Numbered from the stretch's first letter, positions 1 through 9,295 are shown. The stretch is DNA of 64,000 nt from Ignavibacteriales bacterium (GCA_026390775.1 JAPLFF010000004.1:1-64000); one strand, 5' to 3'. Notes: generated by a model not told the origin, from the sequence alone. Numbers and translations are program-made.

Positions 1-356
1 TGAAAGATAGCATTCATTAATGCTGTTTGATTGTCTTCTCCCAAGCGATTAATATCCGCACCTTTGGAGATTAGAAATTTTACAGTTTCAAATTGTCCGC
101 TGCGGCAAGCCATTATTAATGCGGTATTACCAAGCTTTGTTGTCTGATTAACATCTGTCCCATTATCGCTTAGTCTTGTGCATTCATCAAGCAATCCTTT
201 TTCCGCTGCTTTGATAAACTCTGTCTTGGATGCAGTATCAATTCACTTTTTATAGAAAATAACAATCCAACGGATAATGGAAACTATCGCCGATAGAACC
301 AAAAATCCAATTAAATAAGAAAGTAGAGGATTATCTGATAAAAGACGTTCGAACAT
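1..356 (-). pseudogene. Membrane-anchored ankyrin-repeat protein, partial, interrupted by an in-frame TGA
   Basis: Reading leftwards from ATG at 356 (AAGAGG ribosome site about 7 bases upstream) gives a short N-terminus with one hydrophobic helix (SYLIGFLVLSAIVSIIRWIV) ending in FYKK, then TGA at 243-245. The same frame continues straight into ankyrin repeats (TEFIKAAEKGLL, GNTALIMACRSGQFETVKFLISKGADIN) to the window edge, so the protein is incomplete on the left. No ATG, GTG or TTG lies between the TGA and the first repeat. Either the gene has suffered a nonsense mutation, the TGA is read through, or the base is a sequence error. Ankyrin repeats mediate protein-protein contacts; the partner is unknown. 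It is the last visible gene of the cassette-like array. Confidence 0.6.
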
Positions 357-394
357 AATAACCTCTTAAAAATTATTTATTAATCTATTTTGTT

Positions 395-491
395 CACTAA
401 ACTCAAAGAGCAACTTACTTTTGCAACCAAACTTCATGATCATAAAAATGCCACACTGTTTAAAGCGATCGGCTTGAAGAACGGGTTAGGC
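395..491 (-). repeat. Partial attC-like site (R'' half) between two cassette genes
   Basis: The minus strand starts with GCCTAAC (485-491), followed by a stretch closely resembling the first half of the site at 2557-2747 (CCGTTCTTCAAG, CGCTTTAAAC, then the same AGTTTG, AAAAGT, TTGCT stretch). The second, complementary half with a GTTRRRY heptamer is not recognisable before the ankyrin gene. I read it as an attC truncated on its R' side, which would make this cassette junction inactive. Confidence 0.45.
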
Positions 492-499
492 TTTATTTA

Positions 500-960
500 T
501 TATTTTATCTTAACTTTTTCTATTAGAACTTTATCCTCATATTTTAAAATACCGTTTTTAACTTTTAGTGGGATGGGAAACAAAAACTCCACATACCAAT
601 CATCTATTTCTTCTTTAGGTGACCCCATATCCCAATACTTACCTGCTTCATCATTTAAAAACCATCTCCCATCTTTTTTTTCTTCTGAACCAAGAGTCAT
701 TCCAAGACATCGAGCTGTTATCTTGACTCCTTCATATTCATACTCAAACAGTAAGTATGCAGTATTCAATCGTTCCATTGCAGGTGTATTAAACATCTTT
801 ACTTTTATTGCCAGTCACCACCAAATGCTGCATCTACTCTATTTACCAATTTAGTTGAAATCAACTCTATCTTAAAACCGTTCTGACCCTTCAGTTCACT
901 TGTACTGTAAAAAGTTAATATTACAGAAAAGAATAGAACATATATTAATATACTTTTCAT
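500..960 (-). pseudogene. Small secreted hypothetical protein, frameshifted
   Basis: An ATG at 960 opens a 51-codon frame with a hydrophobic signal-like start (MKSILIYVLFFSVILTF) that stops at 805-807 just after AAFGGDWQ. A second frame, open from about 814 to the stop at 500, reads LAIKVKMFNTPAMERLNTAY and on to a Lys-rich end. Joining the two with one extra base near 805-816 gives a continuous, sensible protein of about 150 residues (VNRVDAAFGGD-LAIKVKMFNT). I therefore treat it as one secreted protein broken by a single-base deletion or a sequence error; a 98-residue internal start at 796 is the alternative. I do not recognise the family. It sits between two attC-like repeats, as a cassette gene would. 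Confidence 0.5.
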
Positions 961-983
961 TTTATACCTCACTTAATATTAAA

Positions 984-1147
984 GCCTAACGTCATTGTGT
1001 TTAAGCGGCTGCCGTATAGTTTGCGCTGCAAACAACAGATTTACTGTTTATATTATTTAGTTACTTCTCAACTTCAACAAACACTACAAAGACTAACTGC
1101 AAATTCTACGACCGGCTGAAGTAGTCCGCTTGAAACGCTTGTTATAC
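984..1147 (-). repeat. attC-like recombination site (164 bp)
   Basis: Minus strand: GTATAAC (1141-1147) at the start and GTTAGGC (984-990) at the end, matching the RYYYAAC/GTTRRRY pattern of attC outer boxes with one deviation. The inner arms pair as GTTTCAAGCGG against CCGCTTAAAC, and a long unpaired centre separates them. It lies between the 3' end of the erythromycin-esterase-like gene and the start of the next gene in the same direction, exactly where a cassette attC belongs. Confidence 0.6.
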
Positions 1148-1175
1148 AGTGTTTACATATTCTAATATTCTTTGC

Positions 1176-2540
1176 TCATTCAGAAACTTTCTTACTTGGA
1201 ATCATTTCTTTTGTAAAAACAATTCCATCTAAATTATTTGTCCAATCAGAATTCATAGCACCATACCCCAATGGACGGCTACTTATTCTTTGTTTAAGCC
1301 ATTGCCCACTATTATCAATTTTTCGCAAATCAAGGAAACAATTTTCGTAACCAGTTTTGAAAAATAAATCTTCTAAAGAATTAGATTCTGGTTTTTCCAG
1401 TGTTCGTTTATTTTCATTATTTGCCCAACCAACAATTCCTTGGTAAGCTGTAAAACCTATTGCATATAATTGGTTACCAAGTGTTTCCCAAGCAACATCA
1501 CCCATTGTAACTATCCCTTCATACATTTTTGGATTTCCGATAACTTCTATACTGGGCAAATTTCTTGCGATATGAAAAGTGGCCGCCCATACAATTATCT
1601 TTTTGTTTGGATAATTATTATTCGCTTGCCAAATTAAATTTTTCCCCATTTGAATATCCCGGATAATTCTAGTCTCGATTGGAATCATTCCCATATCTTT
1701 AATCCCATAAGATTGCCAAATACTTTTGGTTTGTTGCAAGGAACTTTCTAACATCTGAATCCAAAACTTGGTATCATCGGGAGTTGAATCATTAGACAAG
1801 GGTTGTAAAGTTGTTATTATTTGCTGTATGTTTTTCAAGAAGTCGGTTTGCAAATCAATTGTAGGTGGCTGAGGTTTTGGTTTGATAAATCTTTCTTCAG
1901 AAATATTTTTAAGTATTGCTTTTGTATTTGGCCAATTGGAAAAATTACTCGTATCGACGGTTTCACTTTTTAAATATTTTTCAAAGTCATTTAGATAAAA
2001 TTCCTTCGAAGCTTCGCCAGTAAATTGGCAGTCGAATCCACCAATATGCAATTCATTCCGATACTTCTCTATTACTTCAACGAGAGGTTGAAATTGTTCA
2101 CTTTTATTCCAAATCGGGAAAACCCCTTTTCTAATTGCTTGAATAGCTGGGACACCATTTTTTATAAACTCATCAATTTTTCTACAATCAAAAAGACCGC
2201 TTTCAAATAGAATTACATCAAACCCCATCTCTTTTATGAGGAATTTGATTAATCTAGTTTTCATAAGAAAAGTAGTTCCGTCACCATGACTTTGTTCACC
2301 AAGTAAAACAATTCTTGAATTACCAATCTTATTTTTTAATTGTTCTAAGTCGGAATAATCATCATCACTTGGATTAGTTGATTTAATCTCCACGACATTT
2401 CTTTTAAGCCATTCTACTCTATCCTTGGCAGAATTAACATTGCGTTCAGGATAAAGGTCTTGAGAATAATAATTACTGAACCAAAGAATTATTATTAGAA
2501 TATTGAGCGATCTAAAAATTATTTTAATCTTCACAATCAC
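1176..2540 (-). CDS. Erythromycin esterase family protein, secreted
   Basis: A 454-residue protein with an N-terminal hydrophobic signal (LNILIIILWFSNYYS) and the family hallmarks: LLGEQSHGDGTTF near residue 80, then FDVILFESG about 40 residues on. The erythromycin esterase family (EreA/EreB and relatives) uses a metal-free His/Glu centre to open macrolide lactones, but many members have unknown substrates. The signal peptide suggests an envelope location, unlike the usual cytoplasmic Ere enzymes, so macrolide resistance is plausible but unproven. attC-like repeats flank it on both sides, making it a candidate gene cassette; ereA alleles are known as integron cassettes elsewhere. The motifs make the family call firm; the substrate is not known. 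Confidence 0.85.
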   Translation of the reverse strand: MIVKIKIIFRSLNILIIILWFSNYYSQDLYPERNVNSAKDRVEWLKRNVVEIKSTNPSDDDYSDLEQLKNKIGNSRIVLLGEQSHGDGTTFLMKTRLIKFLIKEMGFDVILFESGLFDCRKIDEFIKNGVPAIQAIRKGVFPIWNKSEQFQPLVEVIEKYRNELHIGGFDCQFTGEASKEFYLNDFEKYLKSETVDTSNFSNWPNTKAILKNISEERFIKPKPQPPTIDLQTDFLKNIQQIITTLQPLSNDSTPDDTKFWIQMLESSLQQTKSIWQSYGIKDMGMIPIETRIIRDIQMGKNLIWQANNNYPNKKIIVWAATFHIARNLPSIEVIGNPKMYEGIVTMGDVAWETLGNQLYAIGFTAYQGIVGWANNENKRTLEKPESNSLEDLFFKTGYENCFLDLRKIDNSGQWLKQRISSRPLGYGAMNSDWTNNLDGIVFTKEMIPSKKVSE

Positions 2541-2556
2541 CTCGAATTATTACACT

Positions 2557-2747
2557 GTATAACGGTGTGGCTTTTCACCCGTCCGCCCAACACAGCAATG
2601 AAGCTTTGAAAGACTAATGCTATAATTTTTGATTAACTTTTCTTTTATAACCTACTTCAAAAAGCAACTAACTTTTTCAAACTCAATTTTATAATTCCAA
2701 CAATGCCGCAACGTTTAAAGCGGTCGGTCTTGAAGAACGGGTTAGGC
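2557..2747 (-). repeat. attC-like recombination site (191 bp)
   Basis: Minus strand begins GCCTAAC (2741-2747) and ends GTTATAC (2557-2563). Inner arms CTTCAAGACCGACCGC and the complement of CTTTTCACCCGTCCGC pair imperfectly. It separates two co-directional genes. Its first half is near-identical to the partial site at 395-491, and such sequence sharing between sites is typical of chromosomal integron arrays. Confidence 0.6.
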
Positions 2748-2796
2748 AATAAATTTTTCCATTTCTTATTAAACGAAGTATCGGTAATCTCTTTTT

Positions 2797-3609
2797 TTAA
2801 TTAACTACTTTTATTCGCATATCTATTACCCATTTGTATGGTCTAACCAATTCAACAACAAACTCAGTATTCTTATCGCCAGCAATAACTTTTCCTCCAC
2901 GATGCAAATAATTTATTATTTCCGGAATCTGTGATTCTAAATGAAGTGCGATATAACCATTATTCATTAAGCTATTTTTAAGTTTGGTGTCATCGAATTC
3001 ATAATTATTCCCTTTAGGATATAATGCTTTAGTTTTGACATCTGTAATTGTACTATCGGTAGAAGTTAAAATAATAAAACAAGAACCGGCAGAATCGCTT
3101 TTGGAAAAACTATACGCAACAGCAGTGTTCTTAAATTTTCCTTGCTGAAACGGTTTTAAAAGACTTGATGAGCCACCAAGAGGAATTGGTGTAATTACAG
3201 CAGATGCTTTGTGTGTCGGGTCGGAATTATGGAACGATATATCATCAAAGAATGCATTTGGATCTCTACTTTTTTTAATTATTATAAGATCAACAGGTTC
3301 TATGCCGATTAAATATTTGCCCGGTGAAACTGAATTAAGTAGAATTGGCGTTTTGCCCTTGAGATATTTATTCTGCATCAAAAAAAAACGATTTTCCTTT
3401 CTATTATAAACTTTTGAACTCTCTTCATCTAAATTTCCGGTAGTAGTATCTTTTGCAAAATAAATATTAAGTCCGGTTGGAACAGATGAGATCCATACTT
3501 GGTCGGTATGAAGCTGCGGCATCTTTTCAAGTTTTTGTGCAAGACAATAATTATTCTGGAGAATGCACATCATAATCAGAAATAAATAATAACCGAGAAT
3601 ATTTTTCAT
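2797..3609 (-). CDS. Secreted hypothetical protein with PEGA-like segment
   Basis: A 270-residue protein with a clear signal peptide (LFLIMMCILQNNYCLAQ). Residues about 38-110 run VWISSVPTGLNIYFAKD, then LKGKTPILLNSVSPGKYLIGI, which is the rhythm of PEGA domains (surface-associated beta-sandwich modules in which a 'SxPxGAxVY' strand is followed by 'KGxTP' and 'PGxY'). The rest has no motif I recognise. It lies between two attC-like sites in the cassette array. An extracytoplasmic location is supported; function is unknown. Confidence 0.6.
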   Translation of the reverse strand: MKNILGYYLFLIMMCILQNNYCLAQKLEKMPQLHTDQVWISSVPTGLNIYFAKDTTTGNLDEESSKVYNRKENRFFLMQNKYLKGKTPILLNSVSPGKYLIGIEPVDLIIIKKSRDPNAFFDDISFHNSDPTHKASAVITPIPLGGSSSLLKPFQQGKFKNTAVAYSFSKSDSAGSCFIILTSTDSTITDVKTKALYPKGNNYEFDDTKLKNSLMNNGYIALHLESQIPEIINYLHRGGKVIAGDKNTEFVVELVRPYKWVIDMRIKVVN

Positions 3610-3634
3610 CTTAACCTCCGTAACAAATGCTGTT

Positions 3635-3821
3635 GTCTAACGACGTTGCCGCTAATCGGCAGCCCAGAATAAGAATGCCGATTGAAAAGCTACTGCCAAT
3701 AATTATTAATAATTTTATTTAATAGAACAATGTCACTTGCAATGCTTCACTTTTTTATCCAACCCGAGAATTAGAATAATGCCGCATTGAAAACGCTGTC
3801 GGGTGGAAAAGCTGGTTAGGC
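3635..3821 (-). repeat. attC-like recombination site (187 bp)
   Basis: Minus strand begins GCCTAAC (3815-3821) and ends GTTAGAC (3635-3641), a perfect GTTRRRY match. The inner arms contain CCGACAGCG and CTGCCGATTAGCGGC, which can pair only imperfectly, plus an internal dyad around GCCGATT/AATCGGC. Placed between the ankyrin gene at 3917 and the secreted protein ending at 3609. Confidence 0.55.
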
Positions 3822-3916
3822 AATTATTTCTATTTGTTTCCTTTGTCTCCCTTAATTTTATCAATCATATCTTCAATAATTTCTTTGATTGTTCAATAAG
3901 TTCTTTTATTCTTTTT

Positions 3917-4222
3917 TCAAAGATCGATCTCCTTCGCACCTCTTGATTCAAGAAAAGCTATAGTTCCTTCATTATCGCAGTACGAAGGTTTTTTTATCCA
4001 CTTCAGCAAAGTCATACTTCCAATTGGCATGTTAATATCTGCACCATGCTTTACAAGTGTTTTTGTAATGTCCAAACGTGCATCACCCATGCAAGCTGCT
4101 ACAACAATCATAGGTTCACCACTAGGAAGCGGCGTATTAACATCCAAACCAGATTGTAATGATGCATCTAATTGATAAGCATTTCCTCTGGTGACTAATG
4201 TGTAAAGTTGTTCTTTGTCCAT
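3917..4222 (-). CDS. Small ankyrin-repeat protein
   Basis: About 101 residues starting MDKEQLYTLVTRGNAYQLD. I prefer the ATG at 4222 to the ATG at 4237 because the first codons of the longer form spell AGAGGAAG, a good ribosome site for the inner start. Ankyrin signatures are visible: LDASLQSGLDVNTPLPSGEP, ITKTLVKHGADINMP and a closing FLESRGAKEI. Only about three degenerate repeats fit. It is presumably cytoplasmic and a protein-binding module with unknown partner. It precedes an attC-like repeat, and a second ankyrin gene lies at the left edge of the same array. Confidence 0.7.
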   Translation of the reverse strand: MDKEQLYTLVTRGNAYQLDASLQSGLDVNTPLPSGEPMIVVAACMGDARLDITKTLVKHGADINMPIGSMTLLKWIKKPSYCDNEGTIAFLESRGAKEIDL

Positions 4223-4371
4223 TTCTTCCTCTTTCATTTATGCGTTACTTGTTATGGTAGTAGATATACTTTATGTTTTTAAGTCTGAAACCCAACAAGC
4301 ACTTTTATTTAATTAACTATAAAACACGGATCTCACAATATTCGGGACAGTATTATTAGTTACATCTATAA

Positions 4372-4854
4372 TTAAAAGAATGAAGACCAAGTAAATATTT
4401 TTTTTCGGCTGAACAACAATCGTTTCGGATGGTTGCACCAATCATTAATACAATAATCACATAACCACATCCAATCCAGTACCCCGTAATTATTGTAGAA
4501 TGCTGTTATTTTATAGTTTGAGCTCCTTCGGCTGCAAATTATACACACTTCTTTACCGTTAGCTTCTCTATTCTTATTTGCATAACCCATAACAGCATTA
4601 CTTTGTGCATGAATCCCAAGCGAATAACTAGGCAAAGGTAAACGCCATCCATCTACCTTTATAAAAGGATTATCAATACTCTCATTAATACAATTCGCAC
4701 ATAGATATTGAGTGATTTGCAGAGCTTTATCATAAACGTCAATTTCAAAATTTTTACGTGCGTCTTCAGTATTTTGATAAAGTTTATGACTGTCAAGAAT
4801 AGCAGCATATTTTTGATTGGATTTAATTTCATTTTTGCATTTGTAACAATTCAT
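4372..4854 (-). CDS. Cysteine-rich putative zinc-binding protein
   Basis: A 160-residue soluble protein with four CxxC pairs: MNCYKCKNE at the N-terminus, YLCANCINE, EVCIICSRR and WLCDYCIND. Their even spacing suggests two zinc-ribbon or treble-clef sites, each built from two knuckles. No catalytic motif is seen and I do not recognise the family. It is the rightmost gene of the cassette-like group. I could not find a convincing attC between it and the ankyrin gene at 4222, so its membership in the array is uncertain. Confidence 0.6.
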   Translation of the reverse strand: MNCYKCKNEIKSNQKYAAILDSHKLYQNTEDARKNFEIDVYDKALQITQYLCANCINESIDNPFIKVDGWRLPLPSYSLGIHAQSNAVMGYANKNREANGKEVCIICSRRSSNYKITAFYNNYGVLDWMWLCDYCINDWCNHPKRLLFSRKKIFTWSSFF

Positions 4855-5160
4855 AATTTCACACCTCGCTTCTAATGTATGGTATAATTATTAATTATCT
4901 CACTATGCTAACTTGGTAACAATACATCTATCAAAGAAAGACGATAAACATATTCTTAACTCATACATCTTTTAATGTGTTTGAATTAAATTAATCGAGA
5001 TAAGGAAATAATAAGTTTTGTTATATAGAAAGTCTTACGACTTATAATTCGCGAGTGGTTATAGGAAAAGATATTTATAATTTGCAGAATCATGGTGGGA
5101 TTACTCTTTGTTGCAGATGTAATTTAAAATAAAAAAAGGTATCTGTCAAACTGCATGAGC
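4855..5160. other. Intergenic, 306 bp, nothing recognised
   Basis: AT-rich sequence between the Cys-rich gene and the T9SS remnant. I find no coding frame with family character, no attC-like heptamer pair and no integrase fragment, although this is where an integron platform would be expected for cassettes read on the minus strand. Confidence 0.4.
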
Positions 5161-5358
5161 TCATTTCAACAAAATCATTTTCTTTGTTTGAGTAAAATCA
5201 CCAGCTTGAATCTTGTAAAAATAAATTCCATTAGGTAATTCAGTTGCATTAAAATCCACTGAATATGACCCTACTCCTATTTCTTGATTAACTAATTTTC
5301 TAATCTCTTGTCCTATCGCATTATAGATACTCAATCTTACCATTACTTCTTTCGGAAC
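5161..5358 (-). pseudogene. Truncated T9SS cargo protein: C-terminal sorting domain only
   Basis: The frame VPKEVMVRLSIYNAIGQEIR, then VDFNATELPNGIYFYKIQAG and ending KKMILLK, is a classic type IX secretion C-terminal sorting domain: a beta-sandwich ending in a Lys-rich strand. Such domains always close large secreted proteins, yet the frame runs into a TGA and into the left inverted repeat of an insertion element at about 5358. I conclude that the IS removed the body of the gene and left the tail. Confidence 0.75.
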
Positions 5359-6646
5359 TGTGCCTAGTCAAAAGTCCATCCGCATTAAAAATAATGATTA
5401 GGATCTGAAATCGCTATTTTTATATTTCTCAAATTAACTCGTCAAAACTCTGTTTCTTCAAATCAAGAACTCAATTGCAACTTGAAATCGTATTCCTCAG
5501 AAAACAACTAGAAATTCTGAATCGATCCAGGAAAAAACTCCAAATTAAGAATCGGGATCGGCTCTTTTTTACTGTAATGAAAAGTATCTTTTCCAATTGG
5601 CAGCAAAGCCTAGTGATAATTAAACCTGCCACAGTAATAAATTGGCATCGAAAAGGTTTCAAATTATATTGGAAATGGAAGAGCAGAAGTGAAGGAGGAA
5701 GACCTAAAATTCCGCAAGAACAAATCAATCTCATTAAGCAGATGGCTAATGAAAATCCATTATGGGGAGTTCCCCGTATTCATGGAGAGATTCTTAAACT
5801 CGGGTTTGATATTTCTGAATCGACAGTCATGAGATATATTTCCAAGAAGAACGGTAGAACATCCGGGCAACGCTGGAAAACATTTCTGAAAAATCATACG
5901 GCCGAAATTATCTCAATAGATTTTCTTACTGTACCAACTATTAATTTCAAATTATTACATGTTCTGGTTTTCTTGTCACATCAAAGAAGGAAGATCATTC
6001 ACTTTAATGTCACTGCTCATCCAACTTCTGAATGGACTACGCAACAACTAAGAAACGCACTACATGATTCTGAAATACCCAAGTTCCTAATTCGTGATCG
6101 TGATACTAAATTCGGCAATTTGTTTTCATAAAATGTTTCTGATTTCGGTATTCGTGAGATTGTTACGGCTTATCGATCACCATGGCAGAACGGTTATGTG
6201 GAAAGAGTTATTGGAAGTATACGAAGGGAGTTTCTTGATCACTTAATTGTTATCAATGAAAGTCATTTGAGAAAACTTCTAAAGGAATATTTTAATTATT
6301 ATAATAATCAGCGAACTCATCTTGGGTTGAATAAAGATTCTCCTGAATCGAGAGAAGTTCATGTAATTGGCAAGATTGAGAAAGTTGCTGTTGCCAATGG
6401 ATTGCATAACTTCTACTTTAGGAAAGCTGCGTAAGTAATTCTCCAGATTATTCTTTCGAATAAAGTCTTAATTGATCTGGGCATTTCCATATCTGTTTTC
6501 AGTAAAATTCCTTTCATGAAGAAAAATCTAGAATAATATTAGGTCTTTGCCTCCAGACTTTTCGGGTCACATCGCCGAAAATCAATGCATATTTCAAAAT
6601 AATTGAGAAATATTAGTTGCGGTTTGAATAATGAATATGGACAGTC
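5358..6646 (+). mobile_element. Decayed insertion sequence, copy 1 of a DDE-transposase family
   Basis: The left end (CTGTGCCTAGTCAAAAG, from about 5358) resembles the left end of copy 2 at 9398, and the right end (TGAATATGGACAG, about 6632-6645) matches the right ends of copies 2 and 3. The total is about 1.29 kb and contains one transposase gene, now broken. The left end abuts a truncated T9SS tail; the right end lies about 30 bp past the stop of the kinase gene. Terminal repeats are imperfect, consistent with an old insertion. Confidence 0.65.
5440..6434 (+). pseudogene. Integrase-core (rve/DDE) transposase, disrupted
   Basis: Read across the stop, the protein parallels copy 2: LQLEIVFLRKQLEILNRS, VINWHRKGFKLYWKWKSRS, LWGVPRIHGEILKLGFDIS. 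The DDE core follows, with first Asp in IISIDFLT, second in LIRDRDTKFG and Glu in YVERVIGSIRREFLDHL. An in-frame TAA at about 6129-6131 (after FGNLFS) splits it, and the original start codon is lost, since the FKSRTQ region is still readable upstream of 5475 without an ATG. IS3-like OrfB architecture in a single gene is my best placement. Inactive as read. Confidence 0.75.
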
Positions 6647-6677
6647 TTGTAGCGTGAAATTGTTCTGCAAATTATAT

Positions 6678-9293
6678 TTATTTGAAGAGGTTATTGATAA
6701 CAATAAATTTTGTTGTAGAATAAAATTGGCTATAGATAATTGTCTTTCCATCGCCGCTGAGAGTGAAACGGCTATCAAGCCCAGGGAATTTAATACTCAC
6801 AGGAATATCTCTTCCTTCTGGTAAAGAAATTCTGTGAAATTCTGCAGGTGGTGAATCATGATGTCTATAATAGACCTCTTTGTTTGTAAACCAAAGTCCA
6901 TCAACAGTCCCTTTGAATATTTGTCTTGCTTCTTTTGTCCCTGATAATTTGTATGAGTTCATTGATGTTATCCACAATCCGTTTCGAGTTGTACGATAGT
7001 CATTGATCACTACATATTTTGCATTCAATACAGGATATGCAGTGACAGAATCTTCGGAAAATCTCTGAACTTCTTTAGAATTAATTGAACCGATATATTT
7101 TATTTGCGATTTCCAAAACGTAAACTCCTTTTCAGTAATCCAGTCAGGCCATGATCCAGATCCTATCAATTTTGACGATCCAGGTTTCTCAGCCTCGGCA
7201 ATGTAAATCCGACTTGAATCCAAAGACTGACTTAAAGAATTAGCCATATATATAATCCATTTCCCATCTGGAGACCAAGATGGGTAAATACTAAAATACT
7301 CATCGAATGTCAGCTTGCGCACATTCATTCCATCACTGTCCATAACATAAATATTACGAATGCCGACGAGATCATCAAGTTCTTTAGAAACAAAAACAAT
7401 CTGTTTTCCATTCGGTGAAATTTCCGGGAATGCATATTGACGGTCACCAAAAGTAAGTTGCTTAGCATTTCCACTACTCAGGTTCCCAATAAAAATGTCT
7501 CCATTTACAGGTTGCGATTCAGAGTATAAAAATCTGTTCCCGTCACTAGAAATTCCATTCATGTAATCATTTCCGGCTCCACGGGTTAATTGTATTGGTT
7601 CTCCCCCAGAGGAAGAGATTACCCATAAATTAACATTTCCATTTCTATTTGAAGAGTAAAGAATGTGTCCTGTCGGACTCCAGATTGGGGCATCGGCAAT
7701 TTTTTTGTCAAATGTAAGTTGTCTGCTCGTTTTCTTCTCTAAATCATAAATCATTATTTCAGAGTATCTCTCAGAAAAAGTCTTAATCCAGGCTATTGAT
7801 TTACCGTCTGGTGAGTATTTAAATGAATAACGTAGTATTAAATTATATTTACTTGTATCGGAAAATTCAAAGTAATGTTCCGATCCATCAGTTTTTGCAC
7901 TCCAACATTTTAAAACCCTTTGATTGTTTAAAATTTTATTCTCTTCTGAATACAAAATACGTTGTCCATCAGTTCGCCAATCTTGCAATTCTGCATTTTC
8001 TAAGATTACTCTTCCCGGTCCACCTGACGTGGAGACGTTTACAATCTCATCAATATCTTTAGTTGTATTACGGCGAGTATATAAAATTGTGCTTGCGTCT
8101 GGTGACAGCATTGCCTTACGTATCTCGCTGGAATCGCTAGTAACTTTTCGCGGTTGGCCTTGAGATGTGTTCATGATGTAGATGCCATATTTCCCTTCGT
8201 CAACTTTTGCAGGGAATATAAACCAGTTCCCGTCTTTGGACAAGTTAGCATAGTTTACATCACGAAAGGGAACTGTTAGTGTCCGTGATTTCATTTCGGG
8301 ATTCAATTGCGGCGCACGTGGAATTACTAAAAATACAATCCCAGAACAAACTAGCAGGAGAACAATAATTGCTAAAAGTCTTTTTTTATTCTTGAGAAAC
8401 AATTTAAAAGAATTCTGATTTGATTTTTTTAATGTTTTAGTCCTATCAATGGTTGGGTTTAATTGAGCAACTCTATCTTCTTCTTTTTTTATCGTTCTAA
8501 GATCAATGACCATATCGTTAATTGTTTGATAACGCTCATCCGGATTTTTTTTGATTGATCTTTCTACTATCTGTTCAACTTCAGAGTAAATGTCATTCCG
8601 AATTGTATGAAGCGATTTCGGTTCTTCATTTAATATTGAATAAATTACCGCTTGTTCATACTCACTCTTGAATGGAAGTTCTCCCGTTAACATCTCATAC
8701 ATCACTACACCGAAAGACCAGATGTCGGTTCGATGATCTACTTTCATTCCTCTTGCTTGTTCCGGACTCATGTACGATACTGTTCCAACAGTATCTCCCA
8801 TGCGTGTCATTTGTGTTCTGTTGGAAAGTTTTGCTAATCCAAAATCTAAAATCTTTACAATACTGTCTTTAGTTATAAAAATGTTCGCCGATTTTATATC
8901 TCTATGAATTATTCCATGCTCGTGCGCTTTCTTCAATCCTTCTGCAATTTGTTTTGCAATATCAATTACTTCCTCAATTTTCAATTCTCCATTCGCAATT
9001 TTTTCTTTCAAAGTCATTCCTTCATAACATGGCATCACAATGCAAGTTTGGTTGTCTTCTATTTCTATAATATCATAGATCGTGCAAATGTTATGATGAT
9101 CGAATTGTGAAGCCGCTTGTGCTTCATGGATAAAACGATGTTTTGCATCTTCGTCGCGTGTTAGTTCTGGTGGTAAAAATTTGAGTGCTACGGTACGGTG
9201 GAGTTTTGTATCCTCGGCTTTATAAACTACTCCCATCCCGCCTGAACCAATCTTTTCTATTATCTTGTAATGTAAAACGGTTTTACCGATCAT
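6678..9293 (-). CDS. Membrane Ser/Thr protein kinase with PD40/WD40-like propeller
   Basis: An 871-residue protein. An Hanks-type kinase domain spans residues 10-270: glycine loop GSGGMGVVY (16-24), lysine in VALKF (38), catalytic HRDIKSAN (130-137), DFG (150-152) and MSPEQ activation end. It is followed by a basic stretch, one transmembrane helix around 305-327 (LLAIIVLLLVCSGIVFLVI), then a C-terminal half of PD40/TolB-like blades (SPNGKQIVFVS, PSWSPDGKWIIYM, SPTGHILYSS). Topology implies a cytoplasmic kinase and an outer propeller sensor. All catalytic residues are present. The upstream paralogue's stop is two bases before this ATG, so it was once the second gene of a coupled pair. The 3' end nearly touches IS copy 1. 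Confidence 0.92.
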   Translation of the reverse strand: MIGKTVLHYKIIEKIGSGGMGVVYKAEDTKLHRTVALKFLPPELTRDEDAKHRFIHEAQAASQFDHHNICTIYDIIEIEDNQTCIVMPCYEGMTLKEKIANGELKIEEVIDIAKQIAEGLKKAHEHGIIHRDIKSANIFITKDSIVKILDFGLAKLSNRTQMTRMGDTVGTVSYMSPEQARGMKVDHRTDIWSFGVVMYEMLTGELPFKSEYEQAVIYSILNEEPKSLHTIRNDIYSEVEQIVERSIKKNPDERYQTINDMVIDLRTIKKEEDRVAQLNPTIDRTKTLKKSNQNSFKLFLKNKKRLLAIIVLLLVCSGIVFLVIPRAPQLNPEMKSRTLTVPFRDVNYANLSKDGNWFIFPAKVDEGKYGIYIMNTSQGQPRKVTSDSSEIRKAMLSPDASTILYTRRNTTKDIDEIVNVSTSGGPGRVILENAELQDWRTDGQRILYSEENKILNNQRVLKCWSAKTDGSEHYFEFSDTSKYNLILRYSFKYSPDGKSIAWIKTFSERYSEIMIYDLEKKTSRQLTFDKKIADAPIWSPTGHILYSSNRNGNVNLWVISSSGGEPIQLTRGAGNDYMNGISSDGNRFLYSESQPVNGDIFIGNLSSGNAKQLTFGDRQYAFPEISPNGKQIVFVSKELDDLVGIRNIYVMDSDGMNVRKLTFDEYFSIYPSWSPDGKWIIYMANSLSQSLDSSRIYIAEAEKPGSSKLIGSGSWPDWITEKEFTFWKSQIKYIGSINSKEVQRFSEDSVTAYPVLNAKYVVINDYRTTRNGLWITSMNSYKLSGTKEARQIFKGTVDGLWFTNKEVYYRHHDSPPAEFHRISLPEGRDIPVSIKFPGLDSRFTLSGDGKTIIYSQFYSTTKFIVINNLFK

Positions 9294-9295
9294 AT

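Noticed and set aside
4238-4371. Possible further attC between the Cys-rich gene and the small ankyrin gene
   Set aside because: A GTTGGGT heptamer is present but no complementary arm or facing heptamer pair could be found.
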